This document shows positions 27,239 to 35,512 of a stretch of DNA of 64,000 nucleotides, in pieces. A model generated the notes under the pieces. It saw nothing but the letters and a program-made list of their open reading frames with translations. It did no database searches and was not told the origin of the DNA. A program made the position numbers and the translations under genes. Within the stretch, counting starts at the first letter, position 1, and each line of letters opens with the position of its first letter. The DNA lies in assembly GCF_007904105.1 (NCBI RefSeq), contig NZ_CP042325.1:310001-374000 (forward strand), written 5' to 3'. The stretch is from Corynebacterium sp. sy039 (lineage in GTDB: Bacteria; Actinomycetota; Actinomycetes; Mycobacteriales; Mycobacteriaceae).

Positions 27239-27699
27239 AAAGAACGCCCATTGCTAATCTGATTGCAACAGCAGTATTTTGTGCTTTGGCTTCTTTTATC
27301 GTCGTTATGCGCTTTTATGGCGTGATGAGTAATATCCCCGTGTCAGTGGCACTTATGCTATGGACGATGGCGACCCTATGCGCATTATTAGCTCTTAAAG
27401 TTCGCAAAAAAATTCAGCAGCAAGAAATAGGGCTCGATCGTAGTCAATTAAATCCACTCAATGTAGCGCAATGCATGGTCGTCGGGAAGGCTTCTGCTTG
27501 GACAGGGGCAATTTTCTCCGGGTTCTATGCTGGGATTAGTGCATATGCATTATTGCGCTATACCCAATTGGCTGCGGCGCAAGAAGATATGCCTCGCGCA
27601 ATTATTACCATGTGTGGTGCCCTGGCGATGGCAGTAGCAGGGGTATTTTTGGAGAAAAGCTGCTCAGTGCCGCCACCGCATGATGCAGAACCTGCATAA
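27235..27699 (+). CDS. DUF3180 membrane protein
   Basis: 154 residues with four hydrophobic segments (about 8-28, 35-54, 88-112, 122-140). It matches by size, topology and position the DUF3180 proteins that follow folK in mycobacteria and corynebacteria (Rv3605c). Its ATG overlaps the folK stop. The function is unknown; constant linkage to folate genes is the only hint. Confidence 0.85.
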   Translation: MKRTPIANLIATAVFCALASFIVVMRFYGVMSNIPVSVALMLWTMATLCALLALKVRKKIQQQEIGLDRSQLNPLNVAQCMVVGKASAWTGAIFSGFYAGISAYALLRYTQLAAAQEDMPRAIITMCGALAMAVAGVFLEKSCSVPPPHDAEPA

Positions 27700-27813
27700 A
27701 AGAACAATGAAGAATAATAAAGCGCAATGACGTAGCCGCGACTGGTCGAAGGCAGTGAGGCTTTTTGCCGTGGCAGCTTACCTTGATTCTCGTAGTGGGG
27801 TATTTTGGTTTTT

Positions 27814-28947
27814 ATGAGTGAGCACAATGCTGAACAAAATAAGGGTACAGGTAGCATCGTCACTGACATGGAATCGGGTAATTCTCTCGCCAATACGTCG
27901 GTTGATCGTGGTCAATTCCTGCTGAGTATCCTTGTTGTTTTGGCATTGATCGCCAGTGTTATCATGCTTTTTACTGGCGACGCTGGCGCCTTAAAATTAG
28001 CGCTCTTAGCCGCATTATGGTCTGCTGTGATCGGGTTCTTTCTCACAATTCGTTATCGTGGGCAAGTAGAACGCTCTCGCCTAGAATTAGAGCGTCAACG
28101 CGTGGAGCATGATAAGCAGCTAGAACAAGCGCAGAAAAATCTGGAAGTTACGCAGGCTCACATGGAGCGTGACATTGAGAAGAAGCTGCACGATCAAGAG
28201 ACAGCTGCCCTGGCGCAGATTAAACAGCAGCTTGCGGAACTAAAACAACAGCTCGAGTACCTTACCGGGCATAGTATTGTAGAGCCAACGATGTTGCGTG
28301 CCAAAGCACAGCGGATTCGAGAGATTGAAAAACCAGAGGGCGCAATAGCCGCCGAATCCACCGATTCTGCCGAATCTCCAGAAGCGACGCAACAAGGCGT
28401 AGCCACACCGATCCATGCTGCTACATCGCATAATGCGCCGCTAGCGTCGCAGCAGGAAAGAAAGAATGTTGTTTCTGCGGTAACTGCTGAGAATAAAAAG
28501 CAGAATAATGCGCTCGACGAGACACTCGTGCTTGGTGTCGTTAAGGATACGGATGCGCATACAACCTCAGGAAGTGAACCACAGAGCCAGCGCACAAACC
28601 TGAAAGCCACCACAAAGGCTCATATTGCTATTGAGGGGCGTCGAGAGCCAAAGAATCCTTATGCGTTCGATAAGACTCGTCCTGCTTTTGATACTGGTTC
28701 TTTTGCGCAGGTACCGTGGACGCCACCTCAGCGCCCTGCGGCTTCTGAGACAGTACCCAGTGCATCTGCTACGCCTAGTGCGCCAAGTACACAATCGGGC
28801 AGTGCCCGAGTAGCTGAGCCTGGGGTGCAAGAATCGGGTTATCAGGGTCGGCATGGTAAACGGCGACAGGATGAGCATAGTCAGGCTATTTCTGTTGCTG
28901 ATTTACTCAAGCGAAAAGCTCAAGAAAATTCTAAGGATAATTCATGA
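27814..28947 (+). CDS. Membrane protein with coiled coil and disordered tail (DUF6779-like)
   Basis: 377 residues. Two membrane helices (about 33-52 and 60-77) are followed by a charged coiled coil (about 80-160, many Glu, Gln, Leu heptads), then a disordered stretch rich in Ser, Pro and Thr, ending with [12 protein letters not shown]. This is the layout of the Rv3604c-type protein found between DUF3180 and the Rossmann protein in mycobacteria. ATG 27814 is preferred over the TTG at 27805. Its end overlaps the next gene by ATGA. The function is unknown; a cell-envelope or division role is possible. Confidence 0.8.
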
Positions 28948-29669
28948 GCGAACAGCGCCCGCCGCAGATGAATGTCGCCATCCTTGGCGCACCTGATATT
29001 CATATGGCAGGTCTAGAACTGGGTGAATTCTTCGCTAGCGAAGGTCACCACATTGACTATCATCCAACACTGACCGACCACAGTAATTTTGACTTGATAA
29101 TTCTCAGTCCCAGCGACCCAGGGCAGCTACCAGATCTCGTAGCTCAGTGCACAGAATGTATCAGGTTTGGCACTATTGTTATGCACACCAGTGTGTGCCA
29201 TGATCGGGATATCTTAGCGCCACTACAAAATTATGGCGCTGTGATTATGTCAGTTACACCAGTGTTTTTTCATTGGATTGTGCATACAGTTGATGATGAG
29301 TTATGTACGGCAATAGGTGAATTATTATTTCCCAACATCGTCGAGTACATACGTCCTGACATTGGTACTAGCCCCCGCGAAGTTGCAGAACATATTGCGC
29401 TAGCAACGCTATATGGCTTTTTAGAAGTGACCGTATCTCCCTTGAGTCTAGCGGGTATGGATACGTCGTGGCTGGGGTCAACACCATTATGGCGAATTGA
29501 GCAATTCCTGTACCCGGAAATTTTGGATTCCCTCCTGGAACTTTTACCTGACACATATCATCAAAAGATATTGCGCATGGCTGTTGCCCGTTATGTGGAG
29601 CAAAATAACCAGAATATGTATGGAGAAAGGTTGTCGCGTCTTCAATTGTGGGTTAAGGAGTGGGAATAA
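28944..29669 (+). CDS. Rossmann-fold protein of the Rv3603c type (DUF2520-like)
   Basis: 241 residues. The N-terminus [27 protein letters not shown] has the beta strand and helix of a dinucleotide-binding fold, but the usual GxGxxG reads GAPDIHMAG, so the nucleotide site is altered. LIILSPSDP gives the next strand. The C-terminal half is helical. It is clearly shorter than the mycobacterial protein (about 300). The position between the DUF6779-like gene and panC matches mycobacteria. Role unknown. Confidence 0.7.
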
Positions 29670-29671
29670 CA

Positions 29672-30487
29672 ATGGCTTTTGTATTTGGTGCGGCACAAAC
29701 TTTTAGCGACCCACAGCATATTTCCATGTGCGCCCGAGTGTTTGCCAAACAAGGACGTCCTGTGGTGTTTGTCCCCCTAGGTAAAGCACTTCATGCTGGT
29801 CATCGTGCACTTATTCGTGCAGCTAAAACCATTCCTGGCGCTGTAGTCTTTGTCAGTATCACAAGTGATGATACTCAAGATCATGAGCTATTGAGAGAAG
29901 AAAAAGTTGATGTAGTGTTTCGCTTTTCGACGGATACTCTCTGGGAAAATGGACTGCGCACAATGATACGCGTTACTCATGATTGCTTAGAGCCTCGCGT
30001 CGAGTTAGAAACTGGGCTTACTAGCATAGTGACGTTGCTGAACATTATTCGCCCTAGCGATATTTTTTTGGGAGAAAAAGACTATGAATTGCTGTTGCTG
30101 GTTCAACGCATGATTAGTGATTTTCATCTCGGGGTAAAGGTTCATTCAATTCCCATTGTGCGTACTCATGAGGGAGTTGCGATGTCTTTGCGTAATGCTG
30201 CTGTTGCAGAATCGGAGCGAGCTAAAGTTTTGGCGCTTTCTGCCGCGCTTACTGCGGGTGCTCATGTTGCAGAGCAAGGCAAGGAAGCGATTATTCGTGC
30301 GTGCGAAGATGTACTTGCTGCAGCAGGGGTAACACCAGAGTATGTGCAGTTGCGTTCAGTTTCTTTTGGGGATGCACCAGACACTGGCGACGGCAGACTC
30401 CTAGTTGCAGCTGTCGTCGCCGGGGTGCGTCTGTTAGATAATGTAGGGGTGCCCATTGGGATTGGGTTTAGAAACCTCGACCAATAG
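29672..30487 (+). CDS. PanC-like protein with altered pantoate site
   Basis: 271 residues with the pantoate-beta-alanine ligase fold: VPLGKALHAGHRALIRAAK keeps the HxGH nucleotide motif (family PTMGALHxGH), and FLGEKDYELLLLVQRM keeps the Lys and Asp of GxKDYQQ. The pantoate-binding Gln residues are missing: the FVNPxQF segment is replaced by VSITSDDTQD, and the second Gln of KDYQQ is Leu. The MSSRN motif reads MSLRN, and the RPGHFRGV segment is VELETGLTS. The position after the Rossmann gene is where panC sits in mycobacteria. It may be inactive or act on another acid. ATG 29672 is chosen for the AAGGAG before it. Confidence 0.75.
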   Translation: MAFVFGAAQTFSDPQHISMCARVFAKQGRPVVFVPLGKALHAGHRALIRAAKTIPGAVVFVSITSDDTQDHELLREEKVDVVFRFSTDTLWENGLRTMIRVTHDCLEPRVELETGLTSIVTLLNIIRPSDIFLGEKDYELLLLVQRMISDFHLGVKVHSIPIVRTHEGVAMSLRNAAVAESERAKVLALSAALTAGAHVAEQGKEAIIRACEDVLAAAGVTPEYVQLRSVSFGDAPDTGDGRLLVAAVVAGVRLLDNVGVPIGIGFRNLDQ

Positions 30488-30495
30488 GCACATTT

Positions 30496-31608
30496 TTAGT
30501 GCTTGGCTAGCCAGTCAATAACCTTGTCCATTGCTTCATGCTTGGCAGGTTCATTGAATACCTCGTGCATTTGGTTTTCCCAGTACACCAATTCCTTATC
30601 GGTAGAGGCAATGCTGTTGTACCAGTCTTTTGCAAAGTAGCTAGGCACAATGCCATCTTTGGTGCCGTGGGTAATCAAGGTTGGGGTGGTGAAGTTCTGC
30701 GCATTAACGCCGTCGTATAGTGCAGCAAAAACCATTTGCTGTGCCATACCTATGGATAGTTTTTTATTGACCAAAGGATCGGTTTGATATTGTGCAGTCA
30801 CAGCTGGGTCACTTGCGACGCCGTCGGTAAATGCGTTAGGTACTTGCAGTTGATCGGTCAATGGTGCAGATGCCCAGTGGAAATTGATTGCACCTGGAAT
30901 AAGCCCAGTCAGTGCTTGAGTATTAACTGGGGTAGTGGTCAAAAGGTCAAGGGGGAGGCGCTCGGAAAGAGTGGGACCGAGTGCTTTTTGAGCTTCGGAC
31001 ATATCGCGCGGAGTGATGGTATTGCCGGAGTCTTTGCGACCGGAGAAATTAAGCGGAGTGCCACCACCATTGCTGATGATTCCTGCTACTTCACCGTTGT
31101 ATTTGATGCCATAGAATTGCGCTGCCAGCGCTCCCATAGAGTGCCCAAGCATATATGTTTTTACTTCTGGGTGCTGTGCCTTTGCTTTTTGCACTACTTG
31201 GTTGATGTCATCGACGAGGAAGTGGAAATCGTCGATGTGGCCGCGTACTACTTGGTTGCCAAGCTCTGGTAGGGCAGATTTGCCGTGTCCACGGTGGTCG
31301 AGACGATACACATTGTAGCCAGCTGCAAGCAAGCGATCGGCAACGTAGTCATAGCGACCAGAGTGTTCAGCTGCACCATGAACGACGACGACATTACCTT
31401 TGGCACCTGGGATGGTTTGTGACTTCCAGTAGATGCGGGTGCCTTTATTGTCGGTACTGGTGAGGTAGCCTTCTTCTGTGCGTGCGTTAATGGCTACTGC
31501 GGTGCTGCCAGTAATATCTGCTGCTTGAGCGGGAATATCTGCATATGCCATGCTGCCAGTTGTGGCGGCGGCGAGGGCTATGCTTAGGATCTTCTTGCGA
31601 ATATGCAT
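30496..31608 (-). CDS. Secreted alpha/beta hydrolase, monoacylglycerol-lipase-like
   Basis: 370 residues starting with a clear signal peptide (RKKILSIALAAATTGSMAYA, cleavage near AQA). VVVHGAAEHSGRYD carries the oxyanion strand, RLDHRGHGKS is typical of monoacylglycerol lipases, the nucleophile is GHSMGALAAQ, the Asp lies in HGTKDGIVP, and the His in ENQMHEVFNEP. The probable role is to split lipid esters outside the cell, perhaps host lipids or mycolate-type lipids. It is a single gene on the minus strand between panC and pfkB. Confidence 0.88.
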   Translation of the reverse strand: MHIRKKILSIALAAATTGSMAYADIPAQAADITGSTAVAINARTEEGYLTSTDNKGTRIYWKSQTIPGAKGNVVVVHGAAEHSGRYDYVADRLLAAGYNVYRLDHRGHGKSALPELGNQVVRGHIDDFHFLVDDINQVVQKAKAQHPEVKTYMLGHSMGALAAQFYGIKYNGEVAGIISNGGGTPLNFSGRKDSGNTITPRDMSEAQKALGPTLSERLPLDLLTTTPVNTQALTGLIPGAINFHWASAPLTDQLQVPNAFTDGVASDPAVTAQYQTDPLVNKKLSIGMAQQMVFAALYDGVNAQNFTTPTLITHGTKDGIVPSYFAKDWYNSIASTDKELVYWENQMHEVFNEPAKHEAMDKVIDWLAKH

Positions 31609-31729
31609 ATTTCCTCCAAAACACTATTTCTGGTTTTCTGTCCAGATGTTTGTCAGGATAGCCTTATATGCGGAGAGTATGCAAGATCGCTTAATGGTGG
31701 GTGTAGTGCGCTGGGTCACATAGGCATGA

Positions 31730-32695
31730 TTATCTTTCCATGAACTCTAAGACTTCCTGGCGGGTTGGCGGTTGTGCGCCAGTACGGGAACAAGTAATTG
31801 CAGCAGCATATGCCGCATATGAGGCGATTTCGGTCCATACATTGATGTCAAAGATGTCAAGAATGTCACAGGTACCCCGTGGTGATCCTGCTGGGATTCT
31901 ACGATCCAGTTCTGCTAACAATGCCCCCATGACAGTATCGCCGGCACCAATCGTATCTGAAACGGTAATTGTCGGTGCAGGCACCGTCACTGCTGTAGCC
32001 TCTAGGTCTGCCGATGTTTGGTTGATAATAACTTCAAGCCCACCTGCACCATGTGTGATTACAGTGATGGGCGTGCGCGGATGTCCAAGGAATTCATCTT
32101 CCTCAGCAGATAATTTGAGTAGGGTAACGTCGTCAAGCAATGATAATAAAAACTCACGGTGCTCTGGGGTGGCATAAAAAGAACGGATATTAGGGTCGAG
32201 CGCTATGAAAGTACCCTGTGCAGCTAGGTTTTTAAGTAACTTACTATAGCGGCTAGCACCTGGTTCTAAAGCAAGCGATACAGTACCGAAACAAGCAATG
32301 TCAGTGTCAAGGTGTGTGGGAGGGGTAACAAAACGATCCGCTGTCTGCTCTAAGTAAAAGGAATACTGCGCGCTACCATCTGCGCCAATGCTGCTCAACG
32401 CCAAGGATGTGGGAAGGTCACTGCGTGTTACATAGTGGGTATTTACGCCCTCTTTGTTGAGAGTATCTACCAAGGCTTGTCCAAAAGGGTCGGTAGATAG
32501 TTGCGATAAGAATTGAGTGCGTGCCCCCATGCGGCTAGCGGCTATGGCTACATTAAACGGGCCGCCTCCTGGAACTGGTTGTAAAGCGGCTAAACTTCCA
32601 CCGCTATCCTGGCTCATAGTGTGCTCAGATTTTTGTGTTTTATCTGTATGTTGAGGTACGAGATCAATAAGGCCTTCGCCGCAAACAGTAATCAT
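31730..32695 (-). CDS. PfkB-family sugar kinase, fructokinase-like
   Basis: 321 residues of the ribokinase/PfkB fold. The first motif is GGGPFNVAIAASRMGA (about residues 42-57), and the second, with the catalytic Asp, is DTIGAGDTVMGALLAEL near residue 247. FDSF-type closure is missing but the size is normal. The family phosphorylates sugars such as fructose or related compounds; the exact sugar cannot be told. It stands alone, with lysS divergent from it. Confidence 0.88.
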   Translation of the reverse strand: MITVCGEGLIDLVPQHTDKTQKSEHTMSQDSGGSLAALQPVPGGGPFNVAIAASRMGARTQFLSQLSTDPFGQALVDTLNKEGVNTHYVTRSDLPTSLALSSIGADGSAQYSFYLEQTADRFVTPPTHLDTDIACFGTVSLALEPGASRYSKLLKNLAAQGTFIALDPNIRSFYATPEHREFLLSLLDDVTLLKLSAEEDEFLGHPRTPITVITHGAGGLEVIINQTSADLEATAVTVPAPTITVSDTIGAGDTVMGALLAELDRRIPAGSPRGTCDILDIFDINVWTEIASYAAYAAAITCSRTGAQPPTRQEVLEFMER

Positions 32696-32872
32696 GGCAT
32701 CCTATTCTAGCTATGTCAGTTATGTCGGCTGTGTCGGCCAGGTCAGAGAACGGCCATAGCGCAGGTGAATTCCTACTTTCGTGCCTATTTCATGCCAAAA
32801 TGAGTCTTCTTTTTGCAGAAAATAAACCTGTGGTTATACGCGAAAAGAGTTCTTCGACTACCCTTGAAAGAC

Positions 32873-34453
32873 GTGACTGATGTAAAAAAGACTCCACAGG
32901 CAGCTGAGCAACCAGAACAGGTAAGAATTAGGAAGCAAAAGCGGCAAACGCTTATCGACGCAGGCCATGATCCCTACCCAGTTGAGGTCGATCGCACTAC
33001 GTCGATTAAGGAGCTACGTCAGCGTTTCATTGTGCTAGGTGAAGACGAGCAACCAGGCACTGATCCTGGGGTAACTTACCTCAATATCGGGGAAGAAACA
33101 GACCAAGAAGTAGCAATTGCTGGTCGTGTCCTTTTTGTGCGCAATACCGGAAAACTCTGTTTCGCGGCGCTCCAGGAAGGCGATGGCACCCATATTCAAG
33201 CCATGATTTCGCTCAATGGGGTAGGTGAGCAGTCGTTGGCGGATTGGAAAGCTAATGTAGACCTTGGCGATATAGTCTCGGTGCGCGGTAAGGTTATTTC
33301 CTCCAAGCGTGGTGAGCTTTCCGTATTGGCAAGCAGCTGGCACATGGCGTCGAAAGCACTCCGACCATTGCCAGTGGCGTTCGTGGATATGAATGAAGAC
33401 ACGCGTGTTCGTCAGCGCTATACCGATCTCATTATGCGTGAACAGGCGCGCACCAATGCTCTTACTCGCATTAAAGTCATGCGTGCTTTGCGACGTTATC
33501 TCGAAGACCAAGGGTTCTTAGAGGTAGAAACCCCCATGTTGCAGACTTTGCATGGTGGAGCTGCTGCGCGCCCCTTTATTACACACTCAAATGCGCTTGA
33601 TATGGACTTATACCTGCGTATCGCGCCAGAGCTTTACCTCAAGCGTTGTGTGGTTGGTGGGCTTGAACGTGTTTTTGAGGTGAATCGTAATTTCCGCAAT
33701 GAGGGAGTGGATTCTTCCCATAGTCCAGAATTTGCCATGCTCGAAACATATCAAGCATGGGGTACTTATGACGATTGCGCTGCAATGATCCAAAACCTCA
33801 TTCAATCTGTTGCGCAGGAAGTTTTTGGCAGCACTACAGTAACGCTTGCCGACGGCACTACCTATGATTTTGGTGGGCAGTGGAAAACAATTGAAATGTA
33901 TCCTTCGCTCAATGAGGCGCTTGCCCGCAAATACCCAGGGCAACCGGAGGTAACTATTGACTCTACTGTGGAAGAACTCAAAGAGATTGCAGCGGTTATC
34001 GGATTAAAAGTGCCTGCTGATGGTGGTTGGGGGCATGGAAAGCTCGTCGAAGAAATTTGGGAAGTATTGTGCGAGGATCAACTTTATGGTCCGATTTTCG
34101 TGCGCAATTTCCCTGTGGAGACATCTCCACTGACTCGCCAGCATAGGCAACAAGCAGGTGTTACTGAGAAGTGGGATCTGTATGTTCGTGGTTTTGAGCT
34201 GGCAACTGGTTATTCTGAGCTGGTAGACCCAGTTGTACAGCGTGAACGGTTTGAGGATCAGGCGCGTCTTGCTGCTGGTGGTGATGATGAGGCAATGGTG
34301 CTTGATGAGGACTTCCTGGCCGCAATGGAACAGGGTATGCCACCGACAGCCGGAACAGGTATGGGTATTGATCGCCTGCTTATGGCACTGACTGGATTAG
34401 GAATTAGAGAAACAGTGCTTTTCCCAATCGTAAAACCGGAAAAGACCTCGTAA
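32873..34453 (+). CDS. lysS: Lysyl-tRNA synthetase, class II
   Basis: 526 residues. After a short polar N-terminus comes the OB-fold anticodon domain ([18 protein letters not shown] region). Motif 1 is [10 protein letters not shown], motif 2 [18 protein letters not shown], and motif 3 [15 protein letters not shown] near the end. I chose GTG 32873 (VTDVKKTP, with GAAAG before it) over the TTG at 32813, which would add a non-conserved basic stretch. In mycobacteria lysS is followed by lsr2 and clpC1; here a DIP1984-type gene follows instead. Confidence 0.96.
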   Translation: MTDVKKTPQAAEQPEQVRIRKQKRQTLIDAGHDPYPVEVDRTTSIKELRQRFIVLGEDEQPGTDPGVTYLNIGEETDQEVAIAGRVLFVRNTGKLCFAALQEGDGTHIQAMISLNGVGEQSLADWKANVDLGDIVSVRGKVISSKRGELSVLASSWHMASKALRPLPVAFVDMNEDTRVRQRYTDLIMREQARTNALTRIKVMRALRRYLEDQGFLEVETPMLQTLHGGAAARPFITHSNALDMDLYLRIAPELYLKRCVVGGLERVFEVNRNFRNEGVDSSHSPEFAMLETYQAWGTYDDCAAMIQNLIQSVAQEVFGSTTVTLADGTTYDFGGQWKTIEMYPSLNEALARKYPGQPEVTIDSTVEELKEIAAVIGLKVPADGGWGHGKLVEEIWEVLCEDQLYGPIFVRNFPVETSPLTRQHRQQAGVTEKWDLYVRGFELATGYSELVDPVVQRERFEDQARLAAGGDDEAMVLDEDFLAAMEQGMPPTAGTGMGIDRLLMALTGLGIRETVLFPIVKPEKTS

Positions 34454-34464
34454 GGAGATAACAT

Positions 34465-34926
34465 ATGTTGCTTGCTGAAGCACTTGCAGATCGAGCAGAA
34501 TCTCAGAACCATCTTAAAAAATTGGCAGAACGCCTTGTGGTAGTTGCTCGTGTTCAAGATGGTGATGTGCCCGAGGAAGATCCACGGAAGCTGCTGGAAG
34601 ATGCGCAACGACTTTTCGAGCATATTGAGGATTTAGTGCGTCGCATCAATGCGACTAATGCAGCTACGCCTTTCGACGAAAATCTCACGCTTACTGATGC
34701 CATTGCCAAGCGTGACTCTGCTTTGCAGCAGCGTCGTTTCTACACGCAATTGGCAGATGCGGCAACGCGTCGTCAAGATCGCTATAGCCGTTCTGAGATT
34801 AAGTTTATTGCGACGATGGACGTCGCGTGGTTGCGTACACAGGCTGATCAAGCCTCTAAGGAATATCGTTTGTTGGACACTAAAATCCAACAGCTCAATT
34901 GGAATACAGAGCTAATCGAGCTATAA
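34465..34926 (+). CDS. DIP1984-family protein
   Basis: 153 residues, almost wholly alpha-helical and charged, starting MLLAEALADRAESQNHL. It has DLVRRINATNAATPF in the middle and QRRFYTQLADAATRR later. This is the DIP1984 family named after a C. diphtheriae protein (some members are called septicolysin). The biological role is not established. AAGGAG lies before the ATG, and it follows lysS after 11 bp, so they are probably co-transcribed. Confidence 0.8.
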   Translation: MLLAEALADRAESQNHLKKLAERLVVVARVQDGDVPEEDPRKLLEDAQRLFEHIEDLVRRINATNAATPFDENLTLTDAIAKRDSALQQRRFYTQLADAATRRQDRYSRSEIKFIATMDVAWLRTQADQASKEYRLLDTKIQQLNWNTELIEL

Positions 34927-34929
34927 CGC

Positions 34930-34972
34930 AAGAACAAGTTGGTAGTTCTTATGTGGCTTGTGGGTTCTTTTT
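34930..34972 (+). terminator. Probable terminator after lysS and the DIP1984-family gene
   Basis: AAGAAC (34930) pairs with GTTCTT (34964) and CAAG with CTTG inside, followed by a run of five T. The stem is interrupted, so the call is moderate. Confidence 0.5.
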
Positions 34973-34975
34973 GGT

Positions 34976-35068
34976 GTGTATTGGCCGGACCTTCACGGTA
35001 GACAGAAGGATCATGGCGCCTTCTAGCGAGTGTTGAAGGCCGTAAGGTTCGAATCCTTACCTGCACAG
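34976..35068 (+). other. tRNA-like element, probably a degenerate tRNA or tRNA 3' fragment
   Basis: The 3' part is a convincing T-arm: a six-pair stem GTAAGG with CCTTAC around the loop TTCGAAT (35042-35060), then CTGCACA as acceptor strand and discriminator. A perfect six-pair stem AGAAGG with CCTTCT (from 35004) holds a nine-nt loop ATCATGGCG with TCAT, like a Met/Ile2 anticodon but two bases too long. GTGTATT at 34976 pairs only five of seven with the acceptor strand, and no clean D-arm is seen. CCA is not encoded. It may be a decayed tRNA, an attachment-site remnant or a structured RNA. Confidence 0.35.
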
Positions 35069-35512
35069 AAATTCGCTATATGGTGCACATGTTATTGCCG
35101 AAAGGCGTCACTGTTATAGTTCACCACCGCAATACAAGAAAAAGTAATCCATGTGGTCGCTAGGGATGAGGGTTGGGTCAGGGGATCTTGTTCTTTTCTG
35201 AGAATCATCGGCGGCACGAATTCTCGTGCGCACGGAAGCACCTGCCATGAGTCAGGTGGCTTTCATGACGCAATAGTGGCACCACACCAAGTGGGGTTTA
35301 GTATTGGCGATTTTTGCATTTTTCTCGAGTGTTCGCTACTGGCGTACAATCAGATATATGCCTCTCTAGCTGCTATTATTCCTTCATTTTTTCTCTGTTC
35401 GGGCAAATACTTCTCCTTAGTGCAATGAATTAGTCCCCAAGGGCGTTAGAGTAGGTGCATTAACGTTATATGAATAAAAATTGTATTAGCTACATTCAAG
35501 GGGAAGTAGATA
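35069..35512. other. Gap before clpC without a recognised gene
   Basis: About 440 bp. A 91-codon frame (35153-35428) has no family resemblance and no good ribosome site, so I do not call it. In mycobacteria lsr2 sits between lysS and clpC1; no Lsr2-like frame is present here. The last 60 bp, AT-rich, must hold the clpC promoter and the AAGGGG ribosome site. Confidence 0.5.

Noticed and set aside
35153..35428. A 91-codon frame before clpC
   Set aside because: No family resemblance and no ribosome site; mixed composition suggests chance.
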